DNA from: Tritrichomonas musculus
Lineage: Eukaryota > Parabasalia > Tritrichomonadida > Tritrichomonadidae
DNA length: 64,000 bases
Reading direction: 5' to 3'
Assembly: GCA_039105265.1 (NCBI GenBank)
Contig: JAPFFF010000014.1
Location: 1,240,001-1,304,000, forward strand
Shown piece after piece: positions 32,301 through 41,556 of this stretch (within the stretch, counting starts at the first letter, position 1; each line of letters starts with the position of its first letter). The notes beneath the pieces were generated by a model. It did no database searches, had not been told where the DNA came from, and worked only from the letters and a program-made list of their open reading frames with translations. A program made the position numbers and the translations under genes.

Positions 32301-33341
32301 CTAAGATTGATTTTCTGGTACCTGACCAAACTGATTCAGTTGCAGCTCATTGTAAAAGTCATCAAAGTATTCATTTGAAATAAATACAGCTTTTAACGTA
32401 ACATTATCAAAAGTTCGATTATTCATGCTTCCACATGCAATTTTAGCATCAGATAATGACTTCATTTTCACATAAAACTCCCATAAATTGTTATTGTTTC
32501 TTGAAAACAATGATTCAATTTCTCCAAATTTGGAAACTTCTGAGTATACATCTTCTTTTTTGAGTGAATTTATCTCATTGCTACTAATGAAGAAGCATTG
32601 CGTAATTGTTGATTTATACTGATGAGATGCTATAATGTAAGTTTGAGAAGAGTTATTAAAAACGCTATTGGTGAGTTTGCCTTCATTCACTTGCTTCGAG
32701 AGGTTGATTGCATTTTGAATCGATGGAAGTTTTAGGATATGAATAAAAACAGTTCCTCGCTGATATTTTTTAATTTTCAAAATGAAGCTCATGTCACGGA
32801 AAAAGTGGCGAATAGCTTCATCAGAAGTTTCTGGACCTATTCCTTGAAGATAAACTAGTGGTACTCGAGCATTGTTTGGAATTGGATCAATCTCTTCTGT
32901 TGATATTGTAATATTTTTGGATAATAAATCTGGAAATTTTTTTAATTTTGTCATAACGTGAGCTGAAACAGCTGTTTTAAAAACAATAATAAAAGAATTT
33001 AATTTTTGGCTTGAGCTATTTTCTTCCTGGATATCTAAAACATCAATTAAATTCCATTTCCTAATTATTCCTAAGAGATCAGACGCTGTAATTAAGCTAT
33101 TTTCTTGGTCAATTGAATTAGACAAAACATCAATACTTGGATCGACTGCTATATCATTTTTGTATGATTTAACGCGAATTCGAAAACATGATAAATGTTT
33201 ATAAAAAAAATGATCATGATTAATAACTAGCTTGGCTGCAGCAGGATTTCGTTGAAGATACTGATGGGCCTTGGTAAATTTATGCGAATCTTTTTTAGAT
33301 GGTATTATACACCAACTTTGTAGGTTTGGAATACATGTCAT
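32301..33341 (-). CDS. Putative RNA-binding protein with RRM-like domains
   Basis: 346 residues. Two regions look like RNA recognition motifs: about 158-232 (VPLVYLQGIGPETSDEAIRH, then GTVFIHILKLPSIQNAI) and about 246-330 (CFFISSNEINSLKKEDVYSE, then FGEIESLFSRN, LSDAKIACGSMNN). Both follow the beta-alpha-beta pattern with an initial conserved strand and a G-E-I-type turn, but aromatic RNP residues are poorly kept. The N-terminal 150 residues are unassigned. A role in mRNA handling is an inference. It is head-to-head with the next gene, with 88 bases between the start codons. Confidence 0.5.
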   Translation of the reverse strand: MTCIPNLQSWCIIPSKKDSHKFTKAHQYLQRNPAAAKLVINHDHFFYKHLSCFRIRVKSYKNDIAVDPSIDVLSNSIDQENSLITASDLLGIIRKWNLIDVLDIQEENSSSQKLNSFIIVFKTAVSAHVMTKLKKFPDLLSKNITISTEEIDPIPNNARVPLVYLQGIGPETSDEAIRHFFRDMSFILKIKKYQRGTVFIHILKLPSIQNAINLSKQVNEGKLTNSVFNNSSQTYIIASHQYKSTITQCFFISSNEINSLKKEDVYSEVSKFGEIESLFSRNNNNLWEFYVKMKSLSDAKIACGSMNNRTFDNVTLKAVFISNEYFDDFYNELQLNQFGQVPENQS

Positions 33342-33429
33342 TAATACCTAATTAGGCCAAAATAAAATTCAAAAATTTGTATATACATTCAATTTTTTCG
33401 ATAGGTGAATTCAATAATATTGAAATAAT

Positions 33430-34215
33430 ATGGATAATAATCAAGATATTGCTATAGAAGAGGAGGAGGAAGATATTGGGTTAATTGAAAATGAAATTCA
33501 ACTTTCTAATAACTTAAATGAAGAAGAAGAATATCAAGAGATCACAACGAAATTGTATCATATTTTGAATTTTGCAATTTTGGTTTCTTTAATTGCATCA
33601 ATAATTCTCATTTTTACCTTCGGAGCTACAGAACCATTCAATATTGTCAGATCAATATTTATTGTATGCCTTTGCATTTTTCATCTTCTATCAATTTTAT
33701 ATAAAATAAAGAAAAATGGTGAGATCAATGATCCATTTAATTTCTTTATATCCAATTCTGATATACATTACCTTGTTCTTTTGATGATGTATGCAATAGC
33801 TGATCTTACACCAATACTGTATATATTTTTTTATATAATCACTTTCCTTTATGAACTATTATTATATTTGTCTAATAATGCAATAATTTTCTTTGGAGAA
33901 AATAGCAGCAAAACATCAAAAAAAATTAAATCTTTTATTTCGAACAGTTTTTTCAATAATACACCGGCAGTTCTTGATATGCTCAATATAATTTATCTTC
34001 TCATTGTATCTATTGTTAGATTAAGCTTTTTTTGTCTTTTAACTTTAATTGTATTCGTCGTTGATATCATAATGTTTAATTATGTTAAATCTAAGCAATA
34101 TAAAGATGTTTGGAGAAATTCAGCTCGATGGATCAATAGAAACATAAACTGTTTATCACCTATTGTCTCGATAATTACAGAAATAGGAGCTCTTTCTGAA
34201 AAAATGTATTCATAA
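33430..34215 (+). CDS. Small polytopic membrane protein, possibly TMEM33/Pom33-like
   Basis: 261 residues. A very acidic N-terminus (IAIEEEEEDIGLIENEIQ) is followed by about four to five hydrophobic segments (near residues 47-70, 73-90, 110-145 and 184-215) and a basic C-terminal tail containing YKDVWRNSARWINRN. The layout and a tail with an aromatic/Arg cluster are reminiscent of the TMEM33/Pom33 family of ER and nuclear-envelope proteins, but no diagnostic motif is decisive. It shares an 88-base promoter region with the RRM-like gene. Confidence 0.45.
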   Translation: MDNNQDIAIEEEEEDIGLIENEIQLSNNLNEEEEYQEITTKLYHILNFAILVSLIASIILIFTFGATEPFNIVRSIFIVCLCIFHLLSILYKIKKNGEINDPFNFFISNSDIHYLVLLMMYAIADLTPILYIFFYIITFLYELLLYLSNNAIIFFGENSSKTSKKIKSFISNSFFNNTPAVLDMLNIIYLLIVSIVRLSFFCLLTLIVFVVDIIMFNYVKSKQYKDVWRNSARWINRNINCLSPIVSIITEIGALSEKMYS

Positions 34216-35546
34216 CATTTATAATTTTTATGTGCAGATACATTATAGGTTCATATACCAATAACTTTATTCTCCAACATCCTTTGAAATTAATATTACA
34301 CGTTTAATGTATAATCAATAGATTAGTATTCTAAAAATAAATTATTTTATAAAGCATATATTATATTGGCTAGACATTCATATTTCAAAACTATTTTAAG
34401 AAAATAACCTGAATTTGCATTTTCGATCATTCTAGAACAATAAACTTTTTTATTGCCTATAATGAATTATTTTAACAAATTAACTGAGAAATGTTTTTTA
34501 ATTATGCCTTAAAATGCACAAAAGATGATCATTTAATAGAAGTATCCTATTTAAAAATGGGCGGGACACTCTTTTTTTGACCTCAAAAAGTTTCAATATC
34601 TCTTCGAATTTTAGGTTTTATTTGGTGATTTTAATAAATTTTCTTACCCATTTAATAATCTTTAAATTAGTCATTGAAACCAATCAAAAAACTTAATATT
34701 CATCGAGTTTTTTTTTGACTTCACAAGCTAATAGATCTCTCTTCGTAAGAGATATCCTTCAAAACTACTATTTGATTTTATACATATACATTATACATTA
34801 TAAAACATAAATATTTATAATTACTTTGTAGTTAGTCCAAAAAAAGCTAATATAATAATTATTTTTAAGTTTTTTCGATACATGATCCTTTCTAACTTTT
34901 TATTTTGTAATATTCGATTTTTTCTTTTAATGCTCAATAAAATGATATATTTTGTTTGAACATAACTTCAAAAATAAAGTTTAGTTTGAAAAATGAATTC
35001 AAAAAGTTGAATTAATAAACGGAATGATTCAATTTTCGGCGGTTAGAAAATTAATTGATATCGATACATAAATATACACAGATTCTCGAGATCGATTTCA
35101 GAGATCGAGAATTTTTTTTCTCAGCTTTTGATATCAGAATTTTCAATTAAACTTTTTGATAAATATATGATCGTATTTAAATCTCAAAGATTTCATAAAA
35201 AAGAATGTATTTTTTGATTTTAATCTTAAAATAAACATCAATACATTCTATTATATATTTTTAGATATAATAAAACCACAAATACCAATTATAAAAAAAG
35301 ATAAATCTGCTTGAGATCTCGAGATCTCGGTAATTGATATCAAGTTTACAATTATTTTTATATCACATTTCATATCTGATATCTTGATAATCGATAATCT
35401 CGATTTCAGATTTTTAAACTGATAATCTAGTATCAGATGCAAAAAAGTGACGTTTTTGATATCGATTCTCAAAATAACAAGTCTATTCTCAAAAAATAAT
35501 CAAAAAAACTATTAATATATATATATATCTATATATAAACATTTAT
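34216..35546. other. Gene-free stretch with a dispersed repeat and GATATC/CTCGAG-rich DNA
   Basis: It holds copy B of the 430 bp repeat (34577-34996). The part 35040-35470 is rich in short inverted motifs around GATATC, ATCGAT and CTCGAGATC (e.g. GATTCTCGAGATCGA and its inverse, GAGATCTCGAGATCTC). This looks like an old palindromic element rather than a gene. Confidence 0.5.
34577..34996. repeat. Dispersed ~430 bp repeat, copy B (inverted relative to copy A)
   Basis: See 26955-27382. This copy keeps both ends and extends on the left into GGGCGGGACACTC and on the right into GATTCAATTTTCGGCGG. No coding capacity; a MITE-like element is likely. Confidence 0.75.
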
Positions 35547-36107
35547 ATGAATATATTTATTTATAAAATGTTAATCAAAAAGATTTTTTATTCATCGTCT
35601 CGCTTTTTTTTTTTTTTTTACAATATGAAAATGCAAGTTATGCAAATTAATACATCTACAATATTCAATCTTCATCATGAAATTATTATAGATTATTTTA
35701 CTCCAAGCTTTAATTCCTTAGTTAATTTGGCATCTGACGTTATGGAACTGTCAGATTAAGCCATACACAGTGAAATTAATGATTTTGGATCAATTTTTTA
35801 CTCTTTTGCAAGTTTTGAGCTAAATTCGATAATTTATGCACTTATGCCAAAATTTTCGCTACAAAAAGGCAAATTAGTTTCTCAATTTAAAGATGCATTT
35901 GACCTAAAATTTTACGTGATTTATGATAAAGCAAAATCTGAGAGACTTGATTTAGAAGATATGGATAATTTACTTGTTAAATTAAAAGAAATTCTTTCGA
36001 TTAAGAAAAAAGATAAATTAATAGTTTCAGAACAACAGAAATTTGTTAATGAAATCATAAATATTTATAATAATAAACATAGAAGAAATATTGATCAGCA
36101 CCATTAG
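35547..36107 (+). pseudogene. Small gene of unknown function split by one in-frame TAA
   Basis: Two open pieces (35547-35759 and 35844-36107) lie in the same frame, separated by a TAA at 35757-35759 and 28 further codons that also read as plausible protein (AIHSEINDFGSIFYSFASFE). Removing the stop would give one frame of about 186 codons with charged helices at the end (LVKLKEILSIKKKDKLIVSE). No family recognised. The real start may be the Met at about 35625 (MKMQVMQINTSTIFNLHHEI). It is either a decayed gene or, less likely, a read-through gene. Flanked by repeats and tRNA-Asp. Confidence 0.4.
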
Positions 36108-36297
36108 GAGGTTCATTAAATAACACTCAGGATTAATAAAATTCCAAAGTTTATCAAAGAAGTAATTCATATAAACGAATCCTAAAAAATGCATTAACAT
36201 ATTTCTTGTAAAAAGTTTTATTAATATGATATATAATAATTTTGTTTGATGTTTCTATAAATTGAAGATATTAAAAAATACCTTATTTAGTTTTTTT

Positions 36298-36307
36298 AAA
36301 AAAAAAA
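36298..36307 (-). terminator. Pol III terminator of tRNA-Asp
   Basis: A T10 run on the minus strand follows the discriminator base of the tRNA immediately. Confidence 0.75.
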
Positions 36308-36378
36308 CTCGCTGGCCGGGAATCGGACCCGGGTCACAGGAACGACAATCCTACATGATACCATTACACTACCAGCGA
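36308..36378 (-). tRNA. tRNA-Asp (GTC)
   Basis: A complete cloverleaf of 71 bases. The acceptor stem is TCGCTGG/CCAGCGA with discriminator G. The D-arm holds AGTGTAATGGTATCA. The anticodon stem TAGGA/TCCTG has loop TTGTCGT, giving anticodon GTC. The T-arm is CCGGG-TCCGATT-CCCGG. No intron, CCA not encoded. The B-box GGTCCGATTCC is good. Confidence 0.93.
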
Positions 36379-36652
36379 GAACCATTTAAAAGACTAAACG
36401 CCATTTTTTATTTAATAACAATCAAAAAAATTATTTATGGAATTGGAAAAGTATTATAGGTTTTTAACAATTAGTTTTATGAACATCTAAGACATATTCT
36501 CATAAAATGCATTTATGAGAATTTACTAGTAAATTTTAAAAGTTTTATCAAGAATCTTCTCCTCTTTGCAATTTGTAGAATCAACGCACAATGACAGATA
36601 CGTTCTGCAAAATTAGCAGTGCAAATTAATAAAAAAGTTGAAATTCATTTAC

Positions 36653-36653
<1 letters not shown>

Positions 36654-36683
<30 letters not shown>
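36654..36683. repeat. A30 homopolymer
   Basis: About 30 A's lie just downstream of the phosphatase gene (minus strand), so its transcript would carry a U-run in the 3' flank. Confidence 0.9.
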
Positions 36684-36685
<2 letters not shown>

Positions 36686-36754
36686 TACAAACAATTTTAT
36701 AAACAAACAAAAAATTTCTAACTTTCCCAATAAATAATGGCATAAGTATAAAAA

Positions 36755-38047
36755 TTAATGTTCTTCTGGTTGAAAAGTCCAAGCATTTTTGAACTTTTCA
36801 TGTGAAAACCCACAGTCAACCTTTAAGCTAGGCATATTAACTTTAACAAATCGTAAAAAATCATCAAAAAGAACATTTTTGATATTCCCTAATCTTGGAA
36901 CTCTTAAAACTTTTCCGTTATATATAAACCTTAGAAAAAATTCACCAGAGTGACGAAACTTCCATAGTTCAGTTATGATGTATGAACCATACGGTGGCAA
37001 TTTGTCAGAACCAGTTCCAAGGTATCCAAGAAATCCAAAAATATCACCATCATGAGCAGACCAGTGAATAAAACGAATTTTTGAGTTACCATTTATTCTA
37101 TCAATCATTAAATTTGCCATTTCTGCAATTGCAAAAGAAAATTTCAATGGAAAAACTTTAGGATGCATAAAAATATATTTTTGCTGCTCAGCTTTCAATA
37201 AAGAAGCTGAATCAAGAACATCCTCATTAATTATGCTGGTACTACTATTAGTTATATCCGAATTATCCAAATTAAAAGATGAATATAAATGATTTTTGCC
37301 AAAATTATACATTGGAAGTGAATCAGTAATATAATTGCACCTTGCTGACATGACAATATCAGGTGCTGATTTTGCTTTAACTCCTAAAACATTGCCAACA
37401 TCTGTCCATATTTTTTTCCTATCTGAAAACTTTTGAATGAATTCATCTGATTTTTGAACTTCTTGAACTGCTTTTTTTAAATTTGTACATACCGCTGGCA
37501 AATGACGTAAAGGGTCAATTGATTTTTCTGGCGCAATTATAGTGATAGATGAATTATACTCTATATTCATGTTTGGATATAATCCTAATATAAAATTCAT
37601 TTGGGAATGCAATGTTCTATGCGTTTTGGTAGAACGAAACCGAATTATGTTTGGATTAAATCTTGAAGGTAAAAATTTCATTTGATCAACGTAAATCCAT
37701 CTTATATGCTTTCCAAGCCTTTGCAATGCGTTAGCACCTTTACTAATTAGTTGACCAAAATGACAATCACCTAGGAAAATGGATTTTGACTCTGAAACAA
37801 AAACTCTGAGAGGACTATGAATATTTATATTTGACTGAGAAAAATATTCCGTATTATTACACTGCCATACATGCGGATATTTAAGTGATTGATGCAATGG
37901 AGTTCGTGCTCCATGCCGAGTCAAAATTTGAACCATTACTAAATCAGCATCATTTCGCATAGGATAATCTAAATATGGTGGCTCACACCAAGAATCATCA
38001 AATGCAGAGGTAAAAATAAAGAAGAAGAATAGTTTAATTATCAACAT
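36755..38047 (-). CDS. Secreted histidine acid phosphatase
   Basis: 430 residues with an N-terminal signal peptide (MLIIKLFFFFIFTSAF). The catalytic RHGARTP motif is at residues 44-50 (phospho-His acceptor). The acid/base His-Asp pair is SAHDGDI, with the His at about residue 332 (family norm HDTTI or HDxxL). An Arg in RSTKTHRTLHSQMNFILGLYP fits the second substrate-binding Arg region. The length is normal for branch-2 histidine phosphatases (prostatic/lysophosphatidic acid phosphatase type). It probably removes phosphate from organic phosphates in lysosome-like compartments or at the surface. N-glycosylation sequons (NNTEY, NSSIT, NSSTS) occur. No C-terminal anchor is seen. Confidence 0.88.
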   Translation of the reverse strand: MLIIKLFFFFIFTSAFDDSWCEPPYLDYPMRNDADLVMVQILTRHGARTPLHQSLKYPHVWQCNNTEYFSQSNINIHSPLRVFVSESKSIFLGDCHFGQLISKGANALQRLGKHIRWIYVDQMKFLPSRFNPNIIRFRSTKTHRTLHSQMNFILGLYPNMNIEYNSSITIIAPEKSIDPLRHLPAVCTNLKKAVQEVQKSDEFIQKFSDRKKIWTDVGNVLGVKAKSAPDIVMSARCNYITDSLPMYNFGKNHLYSSFNLDNSDITNSSTSIINEDVLDSASLLKAEQQKYIFMHPKVFPLKFSFAIAEMANLMIDRINGNSKIRFIHWSAHDGDIFGFLGYLGTGSDKLPPYGSYIITELWKFRHSGEFFLRFIYNGKVLRVPRLGNIKNVLFDDFLRFVKVNMPSLKVDCGFSHEKFKNAWTFQPEEH

Positions 38048-38200
38048 ATATAAAATTTTAAAAGAACTTTTTCAAAATAACATTTGATTTTTTTTGAATA
38101 CTCTCATACAAATTGAAATTCATTAGTATAAAAATGCTTTCAGCTATCCAAAATAAACAAATAAGATAATAATTATTTATACAAACAAAAAAAAAATATT

Positions 38201-40891
38201 TTACACAGCTTCAGCAAAAATCACATCGCTTCCACTATCACGAATGATGAAAGTCACAAGTAAATCAATTATATTTTCGAGAAGAGAAAGATGCCTTTCC
38301 GATTTTTGTGGTGGCATTGGTACATTTTGGCTCTTTGCAAGCACATCGAGCGCAAATTGGAAAAAATCTAATAATTCTCTATATTCGGTATAAAGAACAT
38401 TTACTTGAGAATTAGCCTTAAAGACTTGATCGACTTTTCTCACATGAGAGATCAACTGTGATTTTAGCCATGAGTCAAATTCAGGCATGGGCTGCTTGAA
38501 TGCAGTGAACCATGAACCAAATCTAATCCAATGCTGAAGAAGTTGTTGACGAGAAAGCTGAGTTAAATCGAATTTTCGTGTGCTTGAGAGAGGAACTTCA
38601 ATTGTGTAAAAATGAAATGATAACGAATCCATACCTGCAATAATAGAATCAAGTGTTAATGAGCCGTTTCCAAGAAGAGATGCTTCTCTGTAAAGCGCAA
38701 AAATATCATTTATGGAATCTTTAAAGCCGAGGCTTAAAACCATTCCAACAAATGTTTCAAAGTCAATTGTTGTATCTCCATCATTTCCCATATTTTTACT
38801 TTCAAACATAAGGCGAATTGCTTTTCTTCTCTTTAATCTCTCATTTTGATAGAATGAAGTTAAAATTAGTAGAAATTGAGCATAGTCTATGTAACCATTA
38901 ACACAAAACTTTTCAGCTTCTTGAGTAACAGTGGTTAAAATTGGAGAGTAGGCTCCAAGAATATTTGACATAAACTCTGTGCATTTTTTGAATTGAACAT
39001 TGATTATTTGAGGATCGTCTTCAGTTGGATTTTTTTGACCAAGAAGGGAATTTCTCGCCTCCAAAAAGAAAGATAATTCATCAACTGTTAATTTCTCCTT
39101 TAAAAAGTCTCTGAACATTTTCATTTCTGGAATATCAGTATCTTGTATAGAATGCCAAATTCTTGCTGAGCGAGATAAAGCTGTAAACATATTTTCACCA
39201 TCTTTACAAAAATATGCAATGACAAATTCAGGAAATCTGAAAAGTTGATGATTCATTCTATGATTCCATTGATCGCTTAAATATTTGGCATTAAAAATTT
39301 GTCTCATTGTTATCAAAGCTGATTTATTGAATTTTGTCTCACTCTCATTATCTGGATTTGTTTGATTATGAGCTTTTATGTAATTCAAAAAGCGAGGCAG
39401 TTTTTCAACTTTTTTCGTTTGAACTCTTCTTGATGTTATTAATTGATCTTCTATATTATTAAAACATTCAGTAAATTGAAGCACTTCATTAGTTTTATTT
39501 AGAATAGCTTTTATCATCAATGATGCGTTTCCTGACACCATAATTTTATCTGTTTCTTCATTGCTGGTATGCGGAAGTATTGGATTCGATGAAAGTCGAG
39601 TTAAGACGTCGGTGATACGATCTATTATTTCTGATAACTTTTCCATTATATTAATATAAGGTGTAGAATCTACAGAAATGTTTGATGCTTTTCTCCCTTT
39701 TCGAGGAAGTTTTGAGTTTTGAACAGAGTTTTGAACATTTTCAGCTGATATCAATGGCTTCGATGGCAAATCATCTGGATTAATTCCTAAATCCGCATTT
39801 TCATCTTGATCTGCTTGTTCACCATCATCTTGATCGAAATCTCCATTGTTCATATTTTGCATATCGAGGCGACGCTGCAAACGATTCTTTTGCGACATTG
39901 CGACTTGTAACTTACGACGAAGTTCATCATTTGCTTGCTCGAGCATAGCTCTTTGATTTTCACCATCAAGAATTGTTTTTTGAAGTTTATTAAGTTGATT
40001 TTTTAATTTATTAATTTCTGTTTCTTTGTTTCGTAATTTTTTTTCGTAATTTTGCTGCTTTTGTTTGAGTTCTTCAAGAGTAATATAAACAGAATCACTT
40101 TGAAAATCTAAAAAGACTCTATGAAGTGCTTTGACATGCTCTTCAAGTTGGCTCTTTTGCTCCAAAAAACGTTTCATTGAATTATCATATTCTTCTTTTT
40201 TCTCGTCCATCTCAGCTTTCATATCCTGTATCTGTTTTTGACAATCACTTTGCGTTTCTTTAACTTTTTCAGTAGCGTTATCAATAACTTTTGTGAGGTT
40301 TTCATCTAGTATACTCTTTTGCGATTCAAGATCTTGTATAGCTTCACGGCATTTTTTAGAATCATCTCTCAGAAGAGTAAAAACAGCAGCATATGTTCCT
40401 CTTGCTCTTTCAACAAGTATGCATTGCTCACGTGATTCCGCGCGTAACATTGTTGCAAGCTCATCAAGAAGCATATCAGTTGCTCGTTGAAGTCCTGTTG
40501 CGTGCTCGATATCATCAGAACTAATAATCTGCTCTAATTGCATGTCAAATTGTTGAATCACATCAAGAATTTCTTCTCGGCTTGCATAATGGTCTGTAGC
40601 ATCTGGATCTGTATGTGCCCAAGTCGAATCTTCAAAACACATTGCATAATGACCTTCGCGATATTTACTTCTAGTAGGCAATACTGATCGATCAAGTGTC
40701 GTTGAACTTCTCTTTGGTATTACAGGTTTACGGATTTGAAATGTAGCTTCATTGTCTTTATTCTCAAATGGGAGATTTGGGGTTTGAAATGTAGTGCTAT
40801 TTTGACGCTGTCTCGTTACCCCAGCTATAGGTGCTTGCCTTCCTTTGATGGATTCGCAGCACACAAGAGTAATTGGCTTTATTGGATCCAT
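38201..40891 (-). CDS. Coiled-coil protein with EF-hand-like C-terminal region
   Basis: 896 residues. Residues 1-100 are disordered and Ser/Thr/Pro-rich. Residues about 115-185 form a helical domain (LLDELATMLRAESREQCILV), followed by a long coiled coil (about 185-345, with LRNKETEINKLKNQLNKLQK). There is an acidic Asp/Gln linker (FDQDDGEQADQDENADLG), then a helical C-terminal half. Around residues 670-760 are EF-hand-like stretches (CVNGYIDYAQFLLILTSFYQ and NDGDTTIDFETFVGMVLSLG); only the second has a nearly canonical DxDxT loop. The N-terminal domain plus coiled coil is reminiscent of TSNAXIP1-type cytoskeletal/axonemal proteins, which is only a guess. A cytoskeletal scaffold role is inferred. 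Confidence 0.55.
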   Translation of the reverse strand: MDPIKPITLVCCESIKGRQAPIAGVTRQRQNSTTFQTPNLPFENKDNEATFQIRKPVIPKRSSTTLDRSVLPTRSKYREGHYAMCFEDSTWAHTDPDATDHYASREEILDVIQQFDMQLEQIISSDDIEHATGLQRATDMLLDELATMLRAESREQCILVERARGTYAAVFTLLRDDSKKCREAIQDLESQKSILDENLTKVIDNATEKVKETQSDCQKQIQDMKAEMDEKKEEYDNSMKRFLEQKSQLEEHVKALHRVFLDFQSDSVYITLEELKQKQQNYEKKLRNKETEINKLKNQLNKLQKTILDGENQRAMLEQANDELRRKLQVAMSQKNRLQRRLDMQNMNNGDFDQDDGEQADQDENADLGINPDDLPSKPLISAENVQNSVQNSKLPRKGRKASNISVDSTPYINIMEKLSEIIDRITDVLTRLSSNPILPHTSNEETDKIMVSGNASLMIKAILNKTNEVLQFTECFNNIEDQLITSRRVQTKKVEKLPRFLNYIKAHNQTNPDNESETKFNKSALITMRQIFNAKYLSDQWNHRMNHQLFRFPEFVIAYFCKDGENMFTALSRSARIWHSIQDTDIPEMKMFRDFLKEKLTVDELSFFLEARNSLLGQKNPTEDDPQIINVQFKKCTEFMSNILGAYSPILTTVTQEAEKFCVNGYIDYAQFLLILTSFYQNERLKRRKAIRLMFESKNMGNDGDTTIDFETFVGMVLSLGFKDSINDIFALYREASLLGNGSLTLDSIIAGMDSLSFHFYTIEVPLSSTRKFDLTQLSRQQLLQHWIRFGSWFTAFKQPMPEFDSWLKSQLISHVRKVDQVFKANSQVNVLYTEYRELLDFFQFALDVLAKSQNVPMPPQKSERHLSLLENIIDLLVTFIIRDSGSDVIFAEAV

Positions 40892-41556
40892 TTTATATTT
40901 TTTTGACTTTTTAAATTGATACGTTATTTATAAAATTTTTCTATTTCAATCTATAAAAGATGATTTTTAAATTCAAATAATTATAAATATCAATTGTTAA
41001 TATATACATATTCCAATAATAATTAAAAATCTATGATTTGATTAGTGCTTATACATATTACATACAATCAAAATATTCAAAACATAAAAAAACAATTATT
41101 ACAAAAGGATATATTTCCAAAAACAAATTGCAGTATCATAATTAGCTTTTTAATCTTCAATGCTTTTTTATGATATCTTTTATATCATTTCTTAAAAAAT
41201 GATCTCAATCATCACTATCAGATAATTTTGGTTCCATATTGAGACAATAATTAGGTCAATATATGGATAATATTTAATTCAATAACTGTTTTAAGTTGGT
41301 TGATATATTTTTTGCCATTCATGAATAAAAATTTTGTATCAATTTTCAATTATCTATTCAAATTTAAAGCATGATATATCTTGATTTTAAACATATATAT
41401 TACAAATATTTACTAAAAAAGAACTTTTAAACTTTATTTTTGACATGATACAATTGCTAAAAAAATGATTTTTTCTCTTTTTCTTATAATAACATTAAAA
41501 CAAAAATTCACCCTTTTAATTTAAATTTTTTAAATTTTAATTGGATTATTTTATAA
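40892..41556. promoter_or_regulatory. Shared upstream region of the divergent coiled-coil and cullin genes
   Basis: 665 bases of AT-rich DNA between two opposed start codons. It must contain both promoters. I see no specific motif. Confidence 0.4.

Noticed and set aside
36262-36459. 65-codon ORF over tRNA-Asp
   Set aside because: It is the antisense reading of the tRNA gene and its flanks.
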